A DNA stretch of 64,000 nt, taken from Leptospira sanjuanensis. Its GTDB lineage: Bacteria > Spirochaetota > Leptospiria > Leptospirales > Leptospiraceae. This document shows, piece by piece, positions 35,940 through 43,980 of the stretch (positions are counted from its first letter, which is position 1; each line of letters begins with the position of its first letter). The translations under genes and the position numbers were made by a program. The notes under the pieces were generated by a model, which was given only the letters and a program-made list of their open reading frames with translations, ran no database searches and was not told the DNA's origin. The stretch lies in assembly GCF_022267325.1 (NCBI RefSeq), contig NZ_JAIZBG010000003.1, positions 1 to 64,000 on the forward strand, written 5' to 3'.

Positions 35940-35957
35940 AAATTTGTCAAATGCCGC

Positions 35958-36010
35958 ATTAGAAAAAATTAAGGACCGCACAAAATTCCATCCCTTAACT
36001 TTTTCCTAAT
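35958..36010. terminator. Inverted repeat, possible terminator after the first methylase
   Basis: ATTAGAAAAAATTAAGG (35958-35974) is a near-exact inverted copy of the segment at 35993-36010. The stem TTAAGG/CCTTAA is followed by CTTTTTCC on the plus strand, as in a weak intrinsic terminator. An operator function is also possible because a promoter for the ParB-HTH gene should lie nearby. Confidence 0.4.
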
Positions 36011-36061
36011 CACAAATCCAAATTAAAGGACTCTCTCAGTAAAAATAAATATTCGTGAGAT

Positions 36062-36979
36062 GTGTTTGAAACAAATTCCAGTAACGTAATAGAGTCAGTA
36101 ACCAATCAAGACGAGATAAAACTCGAACGTGTAAAGGTTCTTTTGGAGAAGATTCAATTTCATCCAAAGAATGAAAAAATATTCCGTCCTAAAACGGAAG
36201 AGTTCATCCGGCGATTAGCGGAGAATATAAAACGAAACGGGCTTCACGAACCTATCTCACTTCAAAAGATTCCAGATTCAGATCTGTATCTTTGTCTTTC
36301 CGGCGAGCATAGAATCAAAGCGGTAAAACTACTTGGATGGGTGGCGATCGATGCGTATATCGTTTCCCCCGAAGATCCAGTTTCCTATATAGCCGAAAAA
36401 AATTACGGAAAAGGTCAGTATCATTTTAAAGACAGACTCTTAACGTATCGCGAGTTTTGTCCGGAGTTTTTTACCGGAACAAAAATTGTCCTAGAAAGAC
36501 TCAATGAAATCAGTAAGAAAACGGGAATCCTTCTCTCTACACTGAAAGGCGATCTAAAGAAAATCAGAAAGGGTTCAAACAAAGAGGATTCGATTGAAAT
36601 CCTGCACGAACTTTGGGCTAAGAAAAAGATTCGAAATCTTCGGATAAACTTGGCGGATCAAGGAAACGGAAAGTTCCTCCTTAAAGTCCACGGTAAGAAT
36701 CTGAATTATGAGTGGCGCGGAGCGTTTAAAGAAGTGGTTTGCGAGTGCGCGAAGGCGGCCCGTTCCAAATACTTTGACAAAAATTTTAAATCCGAAAACG
36801 AAGAGACGGCCTCTCGAATAAAGGCGTTACGAAAAGAGGCGGGACTAACTCAGTTCCAGCTCGCTCAAGGACTCGGTTACTCGCAAAGCTATTTCGCGGA
36901 ACTTGAAGGCGGGAAATGGGAGTGTTCGGAAGCACTGTTTGAACAGATCGCTCTTTTTTGTCAGGAGAGAATCGCATGA
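36062..36979 (+). CDS. ParB/sulfiredoxin-domain protein with C-terminal XRE HTH
   Basis: A GTG start. The N-terminal ParB-like domain has IQFHPKNEKIFRPKTEEF, a LAENIKRNGLHEPISLQKIP strand-helix pair and CLSGEHRIKAVKLLGW (about residues 32-110). The C-terminal 65 residues are an HTH_3/XRE domain (LTQFQLAQGLGYSQSYFAEL). The two DNA-binding ends suggest a regulator or DNA-loading factor rather than a partition protein. It is placed between the two methylases and overlaps the second by ATGA, a pairing often seen in phages. Confidence 0.75.
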   Translation: MFETNSSNVIESVTNQDEIKLERVKVLLEKIQFHPKNEKIFRPKTEEFIRRLAENIKRNGLHEPISLQKIPDSDLYLCLSGEHRIKAVKLLGWVAIDAYIVSPEDPVSYIAEKNYGKGQYHFKDRLLTYREFCPEFFTGTKIVLERLNEISKKTGILLSTLKGDLKKIRKGSNKEDSIEILHELWAKKKIRNLRINLADQGNGKFLLKVHGKNLNYEWRGAFKEVVCECAKAARSKYFDKNFKSENEETASRIKALRKEAGLTQFQLAQGLGYSQSYFAELEGGKWECSEALFEQIALFCQERIA

Positions 36980-37932
36980 GTTTTGAAATTATTTGCGGTT
37001 CTGCTGATACGGTTCTAAAGGACTACAGAGAAAAAAATCTGATCTATCCGAAGTTCGATTGCCTCGTGACCTCGCCGCCGTATTTCCAAAAACGAAAATA
37101 CTTAGATGACTCGCACCCCTCCGTTAGTCTTGAGATCGGGAGAGAAAGAAAGACAAGGCAGTATTTTTCTCATCTCGCTTTAGTATTCAGAGAGGCCGCG
37201 AAACACCTAAAAGATTCCGCGACGGTGTTTGTAAACATCGGTGATTCCTTCCAATACGGACAGGCGATCCGAATCCCTTCCGGGTTCGTTGACTTTATGA
37301 AAGAAGAAGGATACCACTTCGTTCAGGAAATCATTTGGGCGAAATCTATTTCAACGGACTCCGGTAACGTTGGATCTTGTAAGCCTGAGTCCGTTAGAAG
37401 AAGATTCACAAACTCACACGAATACGTTTTGTTCTTTGTTCGTGATATGGATCTTTACTATTTTAACGCTGAAAGTGTTTCGGTTCCGATCTCTCAAATC
37501 CATCACAATCAAATTCACAGCTTTTCAAAAGTGAAAGAAACATCCGCGAGTGAACACAGCTCACTTGAATTTAATAGCGAAAAAGAATATGAAAGATACT
37601 TAGCGGAAACTCCAACATCCGTCAAGAACCGGATACTCGAAAACAAAATCAAATCAGGAAACTTCACAGCTCGCAGGCGATCCGTTTGGCAAATACCTAC
37701 ACCGAATTCAAGAGGAAGACATACGGCTGTCGGACCCGAAAGACTGTTTGAAATCTGCGTTCTTGCGGGTTGCCCGGAGGGAGGAATCGTCCTAGATCCA
37801 TTCGCTGGTGAGGGAACAGTCGGAAAAACTGCGCTCAAAAACAATCGTAGATTTGTAGGGATAGATCTAGATGAAAGGTCCTGCGCGGAAGCAAATAAGA
37901 ATCTGGTCAGCTATCTTCAAAGAGCGTCTTAA
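36976..37932 (+). CDS. Second DNA methyltransferase (beta class, SPPY type)
   Basis: ATG 36976 overlaps the previous stop. The motif TSPPYFQKRKY (about residue 31) precedes LDPFAGEGTVG (about residue 273), again beta class and probably N4-cytosine. It is not a close copy of the first methylase: the middle part, including the target-recognition region, differs. Two orphan methylases of different specificity suggest that the phage protects its DNA against more than one host restriction system. Confidence 0.85.
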   Translation: MSFEIICGSADTVLKDYREKNLIYPKFDCLVTSPPYFQKRKYLDDSHPSVSLEIGRERKTRQYFSHLALVFREAAKHLKDSATVFVNIGDSFQYGQAIRIPSGFVDFMKEEGYHFVQEIIWAKSISTDSGNVGSCKPESVRRRFTNSHEYVLFFVRDMDLYYFNAESVSVPISQIHHNQIHSFSKVKETSASEHSSLEFNSEKEYERYLAETPTSVKNRILENKIKSGNFTARRRSVWQIPTPNSRGRHTAVGPERLFEICVLAGCPEGGIVLDPFAGEGTVGKTALKNNRRFVGIDLDERSCAEANKNLVSYLQRAS

Positions 37933-37989
37933 ACTTTTTTATTCCTAAGCCTACTCAGATAATCCGCTAAGAAATAGAATTCCCATTCA

Positions 37990-38595
37990 ATGAAGAAGAA
38001 GTTAAATCCTCCCCCGAAGAAAAAAACAAAGGGTAGGGGAGGAAAGACTCCTGTATCAAAGAAAGGATACGATGTTCTTTCGGAAGAAACCAAAGAAGAG
38101 ATACGTTTGCTTTTTCTTCGCGGGACTTCGCGTGAGGAAATCTGTAAGAGATTCAAACTTACTTACAAAAAGCTCGATAACCTCATCCAAGGGAATGGCT
38201 GGAATTTAGACCGTAAGGAATTTTCAGGAAATTTAAGGAGAGAATTAGAGGGGAAGATTGTCACGGATCTTGCCCAAACTCTCGAAAGAATCAAAGAAGA
38301 GTCTGTTATCTTTTTAGATTTTCTAAAGAACCGAATCCTTTACGAAGAAGCTTCTAACTCCGATCTATTATCTCTTTTCAAGTCTCGTAACACCGTCCTC
38401 AAAGAACTTTTCCGATCACTCGGTGAGCCTGATACTATCAGACAAGATTCCGGTAACTCGGAAGAAAAGAGCCAGGTAAACATTCAAGTCGTACTCGGAG
38501 TCGGTGAAAGACCCGGTGCAGTGGAGAAGCTACTTGGCGGGAACCGGGTAGTTGTCGAAGAAATCTCTTCTAAAAATAGATCCGAAGAAAACTAA
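37990..38595 (+). CDS. Terminase small subunit
   Basis: The N-terminus is very basic (MKKKLNPPPKKKTKGRGGK). It is followed by a HTH (TSREEICKRFKLTYKKLDNL) and a helical oligomerisation region (EELEGKIVTDLAQTL-type). It overlaps the start of the large subunit gene. The small subunit binds the packaging site and regulates the large subunit. Confidence 0.75.
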   Translation: MKKKLNPPPKKKTKGRGGKTPVSKKGYDVLSEETKEEIRLLFLRGTSREEICKRFKLTYKKLDNLIQGNGWNLDRKEFSGNLRRELEGKIVTDLAQTLERIKEESVIFLDFLKNRILYEEASNSDLLSLFKSRNTVLKELFRSLGEPDTIRQDSGNSEEKSQVNIQVVLGVGERPGAVEKLLGGNRVVVEEISSKNRSEEN

Positions 38596-39991
38596 CGCAT
38601 ACACCGTTCAACGAAATCAATTCTTCTCTGAAAAACAATCCCGCGCCTTAGACGAGGATTGGTCTTCTCCATACGTACAAGAGATCTGCTACGACGGTGG
38701 CGCGCGAAGTGGTAAGACTTACCTTATCATAAAAGCCATTATCTCAAGAGCTTGGCTCTCACCTTACTCACGTCACCTGATCGCACGTTACAGACTCAAT
38801 CACCTTAAAATCTCCGTTTGGAAACAAACTCTCATTCCATGCCTTAAAGAAATGGGGTTCGTCGAGGACCGCGATTATACAATTAACGAGTCACTCCATA
38901 TTCTGACATTTACAAACGGATCTGAGATTTACGGCGCGGGCCTCGATGACGCAGACCGCGTTGAAAAGATCATGGGAACGGAATTTTGTACGATCTTTAT
39001 CAATGAAGCGACCCAAATCTCCTACGCCACATATCAAAAAATCAAAACCCGTCTCTCACTCGTTCGAGAAGAACTTATAAACAAACTCATCGTCGATTGT
39101 AACCCGCGAAACAGGTTCCACTGGATCTTTAAGTATTTTGTTCTAAGACAAGACCCAGAGACAAGTAACGCGTTATCTGCTAATAAACTTTCACGGATGT
39201 CAAGAAGGTCATGGACGCCCTTAGACAATCCTTTTCTTTCCAAAGAGTATGTCCAGATGCTTGAGGAACTTACCGGAGCGGAAAGAGAAAGGCTCTTTCT
39301 CGGTCAGTGGATCGATGTCGAGGGACTTGTTTACCCCAAGTTCGAAGAATCGATAGTCGAGCCTTTCGAAATCCCAGAGTCATGGGACTGCGCCGGAGCA
39401 GTGGACTTCGGATACACAAATCCATTTGTATTTCTCTGGCTTTACTATGATAAATCTAACGAAACCTGGTATTTAGCGGATGAACACTACGAACGCGAAA
39501 AGACAGTTCGCGCACACTGCGAAGAGATAAAAGAAAGAAGAAAACCAAATCTTTTCATAGTCGCAGATCACGACGCGGAAGACCGCGCGACGATGGCAGA
39601 GTGCGGCCTCCCTACACTTGCCGCCGACAAAGACGTTTCAACGGGAATTCAAGCCCTTATGAAACTCCTTTCCGCAAAGCAAGGCGTCAAGCTTCGAATC
39701 TTTAGAACCTGTGTCCATACGATCGAAGAATTCTCTATTTACTCATGGGTTCCTGCAAAAGACGGGAAAAACGCGATTGAAGTTCCCGCAAAAAATTCCG
39801 ATCACTCGATGGACTGTCTTCGGTATTTCGCTCTTAAAATCCTTGGAAGAAAAAATTCGATCATCACGAGAGAAAAGGAAACAGTAAAAAAAGAAATTGA
39901 AGACAATAGACCCGTAACTCTTTCAGACATTCAAAATCAAAGACTTGCAAGGCTTGGAATTCATCCGTCTTTTAGGCATTCCAGAAATTAG
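38552..39991 (+). CDS. Terminase large subunit
   Basis: A TTG start inside the small-subunit gene. The ATPase has Walker A GGARSGKTYL near residue 48 and Walker B-like CTIFINEAT near residue 148. The nuclease carries VDFGYTNPF near 285, VADHDAED near 340 and DHSMDCLRY near 417, matching the RNase H-like metal sites of Terminase_3/6 enzymes. It pumps and cuts DNA at the portal. No homing elements or frame disruptions are visible. Confidence 0.92.
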   Translation: MSKKSLLKIDPKKTNAYTVQRNQFFSEKQSRALDEDWSSPYVQEICYDGGARSGKTYLIIKAIISRAWLSPYSRHLIARYRLNHLKISVWKQTLIPCLKEMGFVEDRDYTINESLHILTFTNGSEIYGAGLDDADRVEKIMGTEFCTIFINEATQISYATYQKIKTRLSLVREELINKLIVDCNPRNRFHWIFKYFVLRQDPETSNALSANKLSRMSRRSWTPLDNPFLSKEYVQMLEELTGAERERLFLGQWIDVEGLVYPKFEESIVEPFEIPESWDCAGAVDFGYTNPFVFLWLYYDKSNETWYLADEHYEREKTVRAHCEEIKERRKPNLFIVADHDAEDRATMAECGLPTLAADKDVSTGIQALMKLLSAKQGVKLRIFRTCVHTIEEFSIYSWVPAKDGKNAIEVPAKNSDHSMDCLRYFALKILGRKNSIITREKETVKKEIEDNRPVTLSDIQNQRLARLGIHPSFRHSRN

Positions 39992-40053
39992 AACCTTCTC
40001 CGATTCTCATACTTCCTTCTTAGTAATAAAAGAAACCTTTGAAGGATGAAATC

Positions 40054-40554
40054 ATGCAAACCGAAGAACGATATAGCGAAGAATTAAGCTCTGAAACAGA
40101 ACCAGTCGAGGAAAGGTCAGAGACAATCTTTGAAGAAAATGCAGAAACAGAAACGCCGGAATATTTGAAGCACGACAAAGAAGTAAATGAAAACGAACAA
40201 GACACCTTCCTTTCCAATCTAATTCTAAAACTCGAAGATTCGAAAGTTCAGAATCTCTTTGATAGTCTTGTTTCATCGGTCGTAAACAAACAGTCCCGCG
40301 ATACAGTCCTGCATCTACTTTTTACAAAAGGAATCCGAGTTCTAAGGGAATCAAAACTCTTGCAAATTACGCAGGAGGAGGATACTAGCTTCGCGCTTTT
40401 GATCGGAAGTCTACCGGAAAGTGAAAGACAGGTTCTTTTTGATAGTGTCTGCTCCTCGATCGAGAATCACAAGGGCCGCGAAACGGTTCTTCATATTCTT
40501 TTTTGGAAAGCATCAAGACTCGTTCGTGAGTTTCAAAACCAAAAAAGAAAATAA
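40054..40554 (+). CDS. Acidic head-region protein with an internal duplication
   Basis: ATG 40054 follows AAGGA. The first 55 residues are extremely Glu/Thr-rich, and the rest consists of two related helical repeats: LFDSLVSSVVNKQSRDTVLH and LFDSVCSSIENHKGRETVLH, each followed by a LF..(K)xxRLVRE/RVLRE end. It sits between the large terminase and the Mu-F-like gene. It could be a scaffold helper or internal head protein. No family is recognised. Confidence 0.55.
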   Translation: MQTEERYSEELSSETEPVEERSETIFEENAETETPEYLKHDKEVNENEQDTFLSNLILKLEDSKVQNLFDSLVSSVVNKQSRDTVLHLLFTKGIRVLRESKLLQITQEEDTSFALLIGSLPESERQVLFDSVCSSIENHKGRETVLHILFWKASRLVREFQNQKRK

Positions 40555-40569
40555 ACTGAGGCTCGATCG

Positions 40570-42093
40570 ATGGTACGAGAGTCAAGATTTTCGGAATACA
40601 GAGTTGTAAGAGAGCTTACCTATGCGTGGCTTTACTATCTTCTTTCTCTCCAACATGCGTTACTTGGAAATTCTAACCAAATAACGCAGTTTGAAATTCA
40701 GAAATCCGTGTGGTCGGATGCGATGGACTCTCTCCGAAAAAAATTCTTTGGCGAGTTACTTGTCAGGCCGACTTACTTTCCGAAATCGATTTCCGTAACT
40801 CCTGAACCCTCGAAAGACTACACGCCTCTCAGAAAACAAACTAAAATCGAATTCCCCGAGGGGGTAGTTTACCGCGAGGATCTAGACGAAAAAGATCAGG
40901 AGATATTCGATTTTTTAGCCCGCGACTGGAACCGAATCTATCTTCAAGAAAGAGAGAAAGCGACCCTGCTCGGCTATATCGCCGAATACATGATCGGAGA
41001 GGGAGAAGATCCCGAAGATTTAAAACAGCTTACACTCCCTGAATTCTCAGAGCGCGCAGTCGCGCACAACCTACATGGACTTGAAGATATAGACGTTCTA
41101 CGAGAGGAAGTAGGACTTACCAAAGAACAAACCTACGCACTTCTCTACGCTGAGTCAAAAGGAGCCGAGTGGCTTGCGATATATGACGAACACGGAGAGC
41201 GAAAAGGAAAAGCCTTTGACCTCATAACGAACCTTTATCGACGCCAAATTGTTGAAGCATTGGCGCGTAACGCTACCGAGGAAGAAATCGAATCGATGAT
41301 GATTTCCCCGGATGACACAGAGATCAAAGAAGCCCTTGGAATGTTTGAAGAAGGGATTTCCGAGGAAGAAAGAGAAAGAAGAGAAAAAGAATACGAGGAA
41401 CTTGTAACCGATCATCTAAACCGCGATATGGCGAGGTTCGCATTTACAGAATGCGCGATAAACTTCAATAATGGAAAGCTTCTCATGCTCGCAAACGAAA
41501 GCGAGACCGCCGTTTACGTTCGATTATCCGGCGGAAACTATGGAAGCCCTCACAGTCATACAAACCCGGTGAGATGCGATGAGTGTAAAAAATTTCGTTT
41601 GGAAATCGCTCGCGTATTCCCTTCCCTCGATCACCTAAAAGACAAGAAATACATGAAAAGTCTTGGTCTTGTTTATCTCGGACAAGATCAGTTCTTCGGA
41701 GATCCGAAAACTAAAACTGCCACCTGGATCGGTAAATCAAACGCCGAAAGAGGTTATCGAAATTACTGGCTCTGTTGTCCTATGCACCCGAATTGCAGTT
41801 GTGAATACGAAGTCGTAGAAGAAGAGGAAGAAGAAAGAGAGGAAAATGAAATTGATGAAATCTTTAGACTAGGGAGACTCCGAGACGCGGAAGAAAGAGT
41901 AAGGCTCGATGCACGATACGAAGAAGAGGTGAAGGCCAATGAAGAAAGAATCCGACTAGAGAGAAAATATGGCCCGATAAGGAAGAGTGATGTATTTTCA
42001 AGTGGGGTCTGGGAGGAACCCATGTGTAGCTATGACGAACAATCGGATTGGCTCTCAGAATTTATCACTTGGAAACAAAATCAAAAATTTTAA
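40570..42093 (+). CDS. Mu gpF-like head morphogenesis protein
   Basis: A 507-residue protein with a long acidic helical middle and a C-terminal CCPMHPNCSCEYE (about residue 398). That HPNCxC end is the hallmark of Phage_Mu_F minor head proteins. An earlier cysteine pair (CDECKKFRLE) probably contributes to a metal site. The last 60 residues are a charged coiled coil. It is located just after the terminase as in many tailed phages. Confidence 0.75.
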   Translation: MVRESRFSEYRVVRELTYAWLYYLLSLQHALLGNSNQITQFEIQKSVWSDAMDSLRKKFFGELLVRPTYFPKSISVTPEPSKDYTPLRKQTKIEFPEGVVYREDLDEKDQEIFDFLARDWNRIYLQEREKATLLGYIAEYMIGEGEDPEDLKQLTLPEFSERAVAHNLHGLEDIDVLREEVGLTKEQTYALLYAESKGAEWLAIYDEHGERKGKAFDLITNLYRRQIVEALARNATEEEIESMMISPDDTEIKEALGMFEEGISEEERERREKEYEELVTDHLNRDMARFAFTECAINFNNGKLLMLANESETAVYVRLSGGNYGSPHSHTNPVRCDECKKFRLEIARVFPSLDHLKDKKYMKSLGLVYLGQDQFFGDPKTKTATWIGKSNAERGYRNYWLCCPMHPNCSCEYEVVEEEEEEREENEIDEIFRLGRLRDAEERVRLDARYEEEVKANEERIRLERKYGPIRKSDVFSSGVWEEPMCSYDEQSDWLSEFITWKQNQKF

Positions 42094-42320
42094 CCGGAAC
42101 AATCAGACGTTACATTCCTTGGAACCAGGAGATTAACCGAGGAGGATACGGATTTATTGAAACCGAAAACCAGAGAAGCTATTTCTTCAATGCGAAATAT
42201 TCAAGTATAAGAGAAGAAGAAATCCAAAACGGAACCCCTGTTGAGTTTGAAACGCGCAGAGGATACGACAAGGTAAAAGGAGTTTTTGAAACTCAAGCCA
42301 CAAGAGTCAAAAGGATTTGA
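42048..42320 (+). CDS. Cold-shock-domain-like small protein
   Basis: The start is uncertain (TTG 42048 or TTG 42069, both overlapping the previous gene). GTIRRYIP, then RGGYGFIETENQRSYFF match the RNP1 (GYGFI) and RNP2-like strands of a cold-shock OB fold. Cold-shock proteins bind single-stranded RNA or DNA. One embedded in a head-gene cluster could act as a phage RNA chaperone. It is coupled to the next gene by a TTGA overlap. Confidence 0.6.
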   Translation: MALRIYHLETKSKILTGTIRRYIPWNQEINRGGYGFIETENQRSYFFNAKYSSIREEEIQNGTPVEFETRRGYDKVKGVFETQATRVKRI

Positions 42321-43444
42321 GAAAATCCGGTCAGGGCGGTGTAACGCCCTTTTCGATTCCCACAAAACCGAACGTCCTTACACCACTTACAAACGAGGAA
42401 CTACTCGAGAGACGCGGTGAGTCAGCTCTTTGGTACAGATTGACTCCTTGTCCTTGTCCCCAGGAGGAAAGACTCCCTGATTGCAAATTTTGTTTAGAGG
42501 GACAAATAAGGACGTTTCAAGAAACTCTCACTATTCAAGAAGAGTTTGCTTACAAGATCCAAGGAAGTAAAATCTATACCCGTTTCGCACCCGTTACCGA
42601 AGTCGAGAGCGCAGTTCTTCACTCACAAGATAAACAAACCCCCCTTACAATCACCCATATACAGGAAGAGTCCTTCGATGTTTTAGAAAATCTCAAATAC
42701 TGGAACGCAGTCCTTTTAAAATACAAAGTTTCCCTTATCGAAGAGAAGTTCTTTGAGGTCATAGGAAATAACGAATACGAACTATTCCCGGATCTAAAAA
42801 AAGAAGCGATCGTCGGGGTAGTAGAAGTCTTCAAAATCCCTGAGAATGAAAACGAACCTGCAATAGAGGTTGAATTCAGCGGGCATTCTCTAAACTCAAT
42901 CATCTTCCCGAAACGAGTAAGCGGTCTTCACCGAATAAAAATCAAAACTTTTAACCCGGTAAAGATTGCCTACAAAACCTTTCGAAACGATTCCGATTCA
43001 AGAAAACTTTTCGAACGAAGCCAGATCACTTTCCAAGAGGGTGAACTTATGGGCGTCATGGGTAGCGGCTACCGGATGGGTGAAGGTGACATTATCACGC
43101 TCCTCATCTCTACGCTTAGACACTCTGAGTTTATCGCGTATCAAAACACTTACTACGATCGCGTGTCTTATTCACCGATCGCGTATGTGGACCAGATCCT
43201 TTCTAAAGGAAAACACGGGATCAAGTCCCACAAAAGAGGTGAGGACTTTATCATATTCGGAGACTCGAAAATCCAGTGGTTGTCCGATAAGCCGAAGTCA
43301 GGTTACACAATAATCTACGATTATCACCCAACGTTTAGAGTTACGGGTTTTGTAGAGGGCGGAAGCGGTGAGGACAGAGATAAACCGCGAATCTTCAAAA
43401 TGAAACCTTTATCGAATTTTAACGGGCGGGGGTCGTTAGAATAA
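42317..43444 (+). CDS. Virion structural protein with Cys-rich N-terminal motif, 375 aa
   Basis: A TTG start overlaps the previous stop. Near residue 45 are CPCPQEERLPDCKFC, four cysteines likely to bind zinc. The remainder is beta-rich (ENKYEVEFSGHSLNS-like strands, GSGYRMGEGDIITLL). Its place after the Mu-F gene suggests a head-tail joining or head-completion protein. The exact family is not recognised. Confidence 0.55.
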   Translation: MRKSGQGGVTPFSIPTKPNVLTPLTNEELLERRGESALWYRLTPCPCPQEERLPDCKFCLEGQIRTFQETLTIQEEFAYKIQGSKIYTRFAPVTEVESAVLHSQDKQTPLTITHIQEESFDVLENLKYWNAVLLKYKVSLIEEKFFEVIGNNEYELFPDLKKEAIVGVVEVFKIPENENEPAIEVEFSGHSLNSIIFPKRVSGLHRIKIKTFNPVKIAYKTFRNDSDSRKLFERSQITFQEGELMGVMGSGYRMGEGDIITLLISTLRHSEFIAYQNTYYDRVSYSPIAYVDQILSKGKHGIKSHKRGEDFIIFGDSKIQWLSDKPKSGYTIIYDYHPTFRVTGFVEGGSGEDRDKPRIFKMKPLSNFNGRGSLE

Positions 43445-43460
43445 AAAATCAGGAATTACA

Positions 43461-43973
43461 ATGGGATTAGTTCTAAACTATTTTGTGAAAGGCATTGCGA
43501 AGGTAATATTTTTTGAAAAGCTTTTCAATCCAATTAAAGAGATAATCAAAGCAATAGTCTGTTTCATCAGAGTGAATTATGCTTTTTCTGATACCAGATT
43601 AAGACTAATGCACCTACGAATTTTTGTAGCGTATCACTATCAAATGTTGAAACTTGCGTATTCCACCTGGAAATCAAAATTCAAGATTCATGCTGTGGCA
43701 CCGGCTCAAATTATGGTTCTTCATTACGACCCATACACTTGTAGAAATCCGGAAGAATTAGCGACTAAAGTGGCTCGAAACGTTGCTATCCCATTTAAAA
43801 CCCTCTACAAATTTGAACCGATCATTCTTATACTACCGAACGATCAGATTTTACAAACAGGTTCTATCCAAGGTTTTTTGAGATCATTAAGCCGCGATCA
43901 GCTAAAAACATTCTTTGAAGAATACGCCAAATTTAGAGAAGACCAAAAGAGAATCGAAATCATAGGATCATAG
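43461..43973 (+). CDS. Hypothetical protein, 170 aa
   Basis: The N-terminal third is hydrophobic and basic with possible membrane-associated helices (IIKAIVCFIRVNYAF). The rest is a soluble alpha/beta segment (IILILPNDQILQTGSIQGFL). It is translated just before the polyvalent gene. Its function is unknown. Confidence 0.5.
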   Translation: MGLVLNYFVKGIAKVIFFEKLFNPIKEIIKAIVCFIRVNYAFSDTRLRLMHLRIFVAYHYQMLKLAYSTWKSKFKIHAVAPAQIMVLHYDPYTCRNPEELATKVARNVAIPFKTLYKFEPIILILPNDQILQTGSIQGFLRSLSRDQLKTFFEEYAKFREDQKRIEIIGS

Positions 43974-43980
43974 AAACAGT

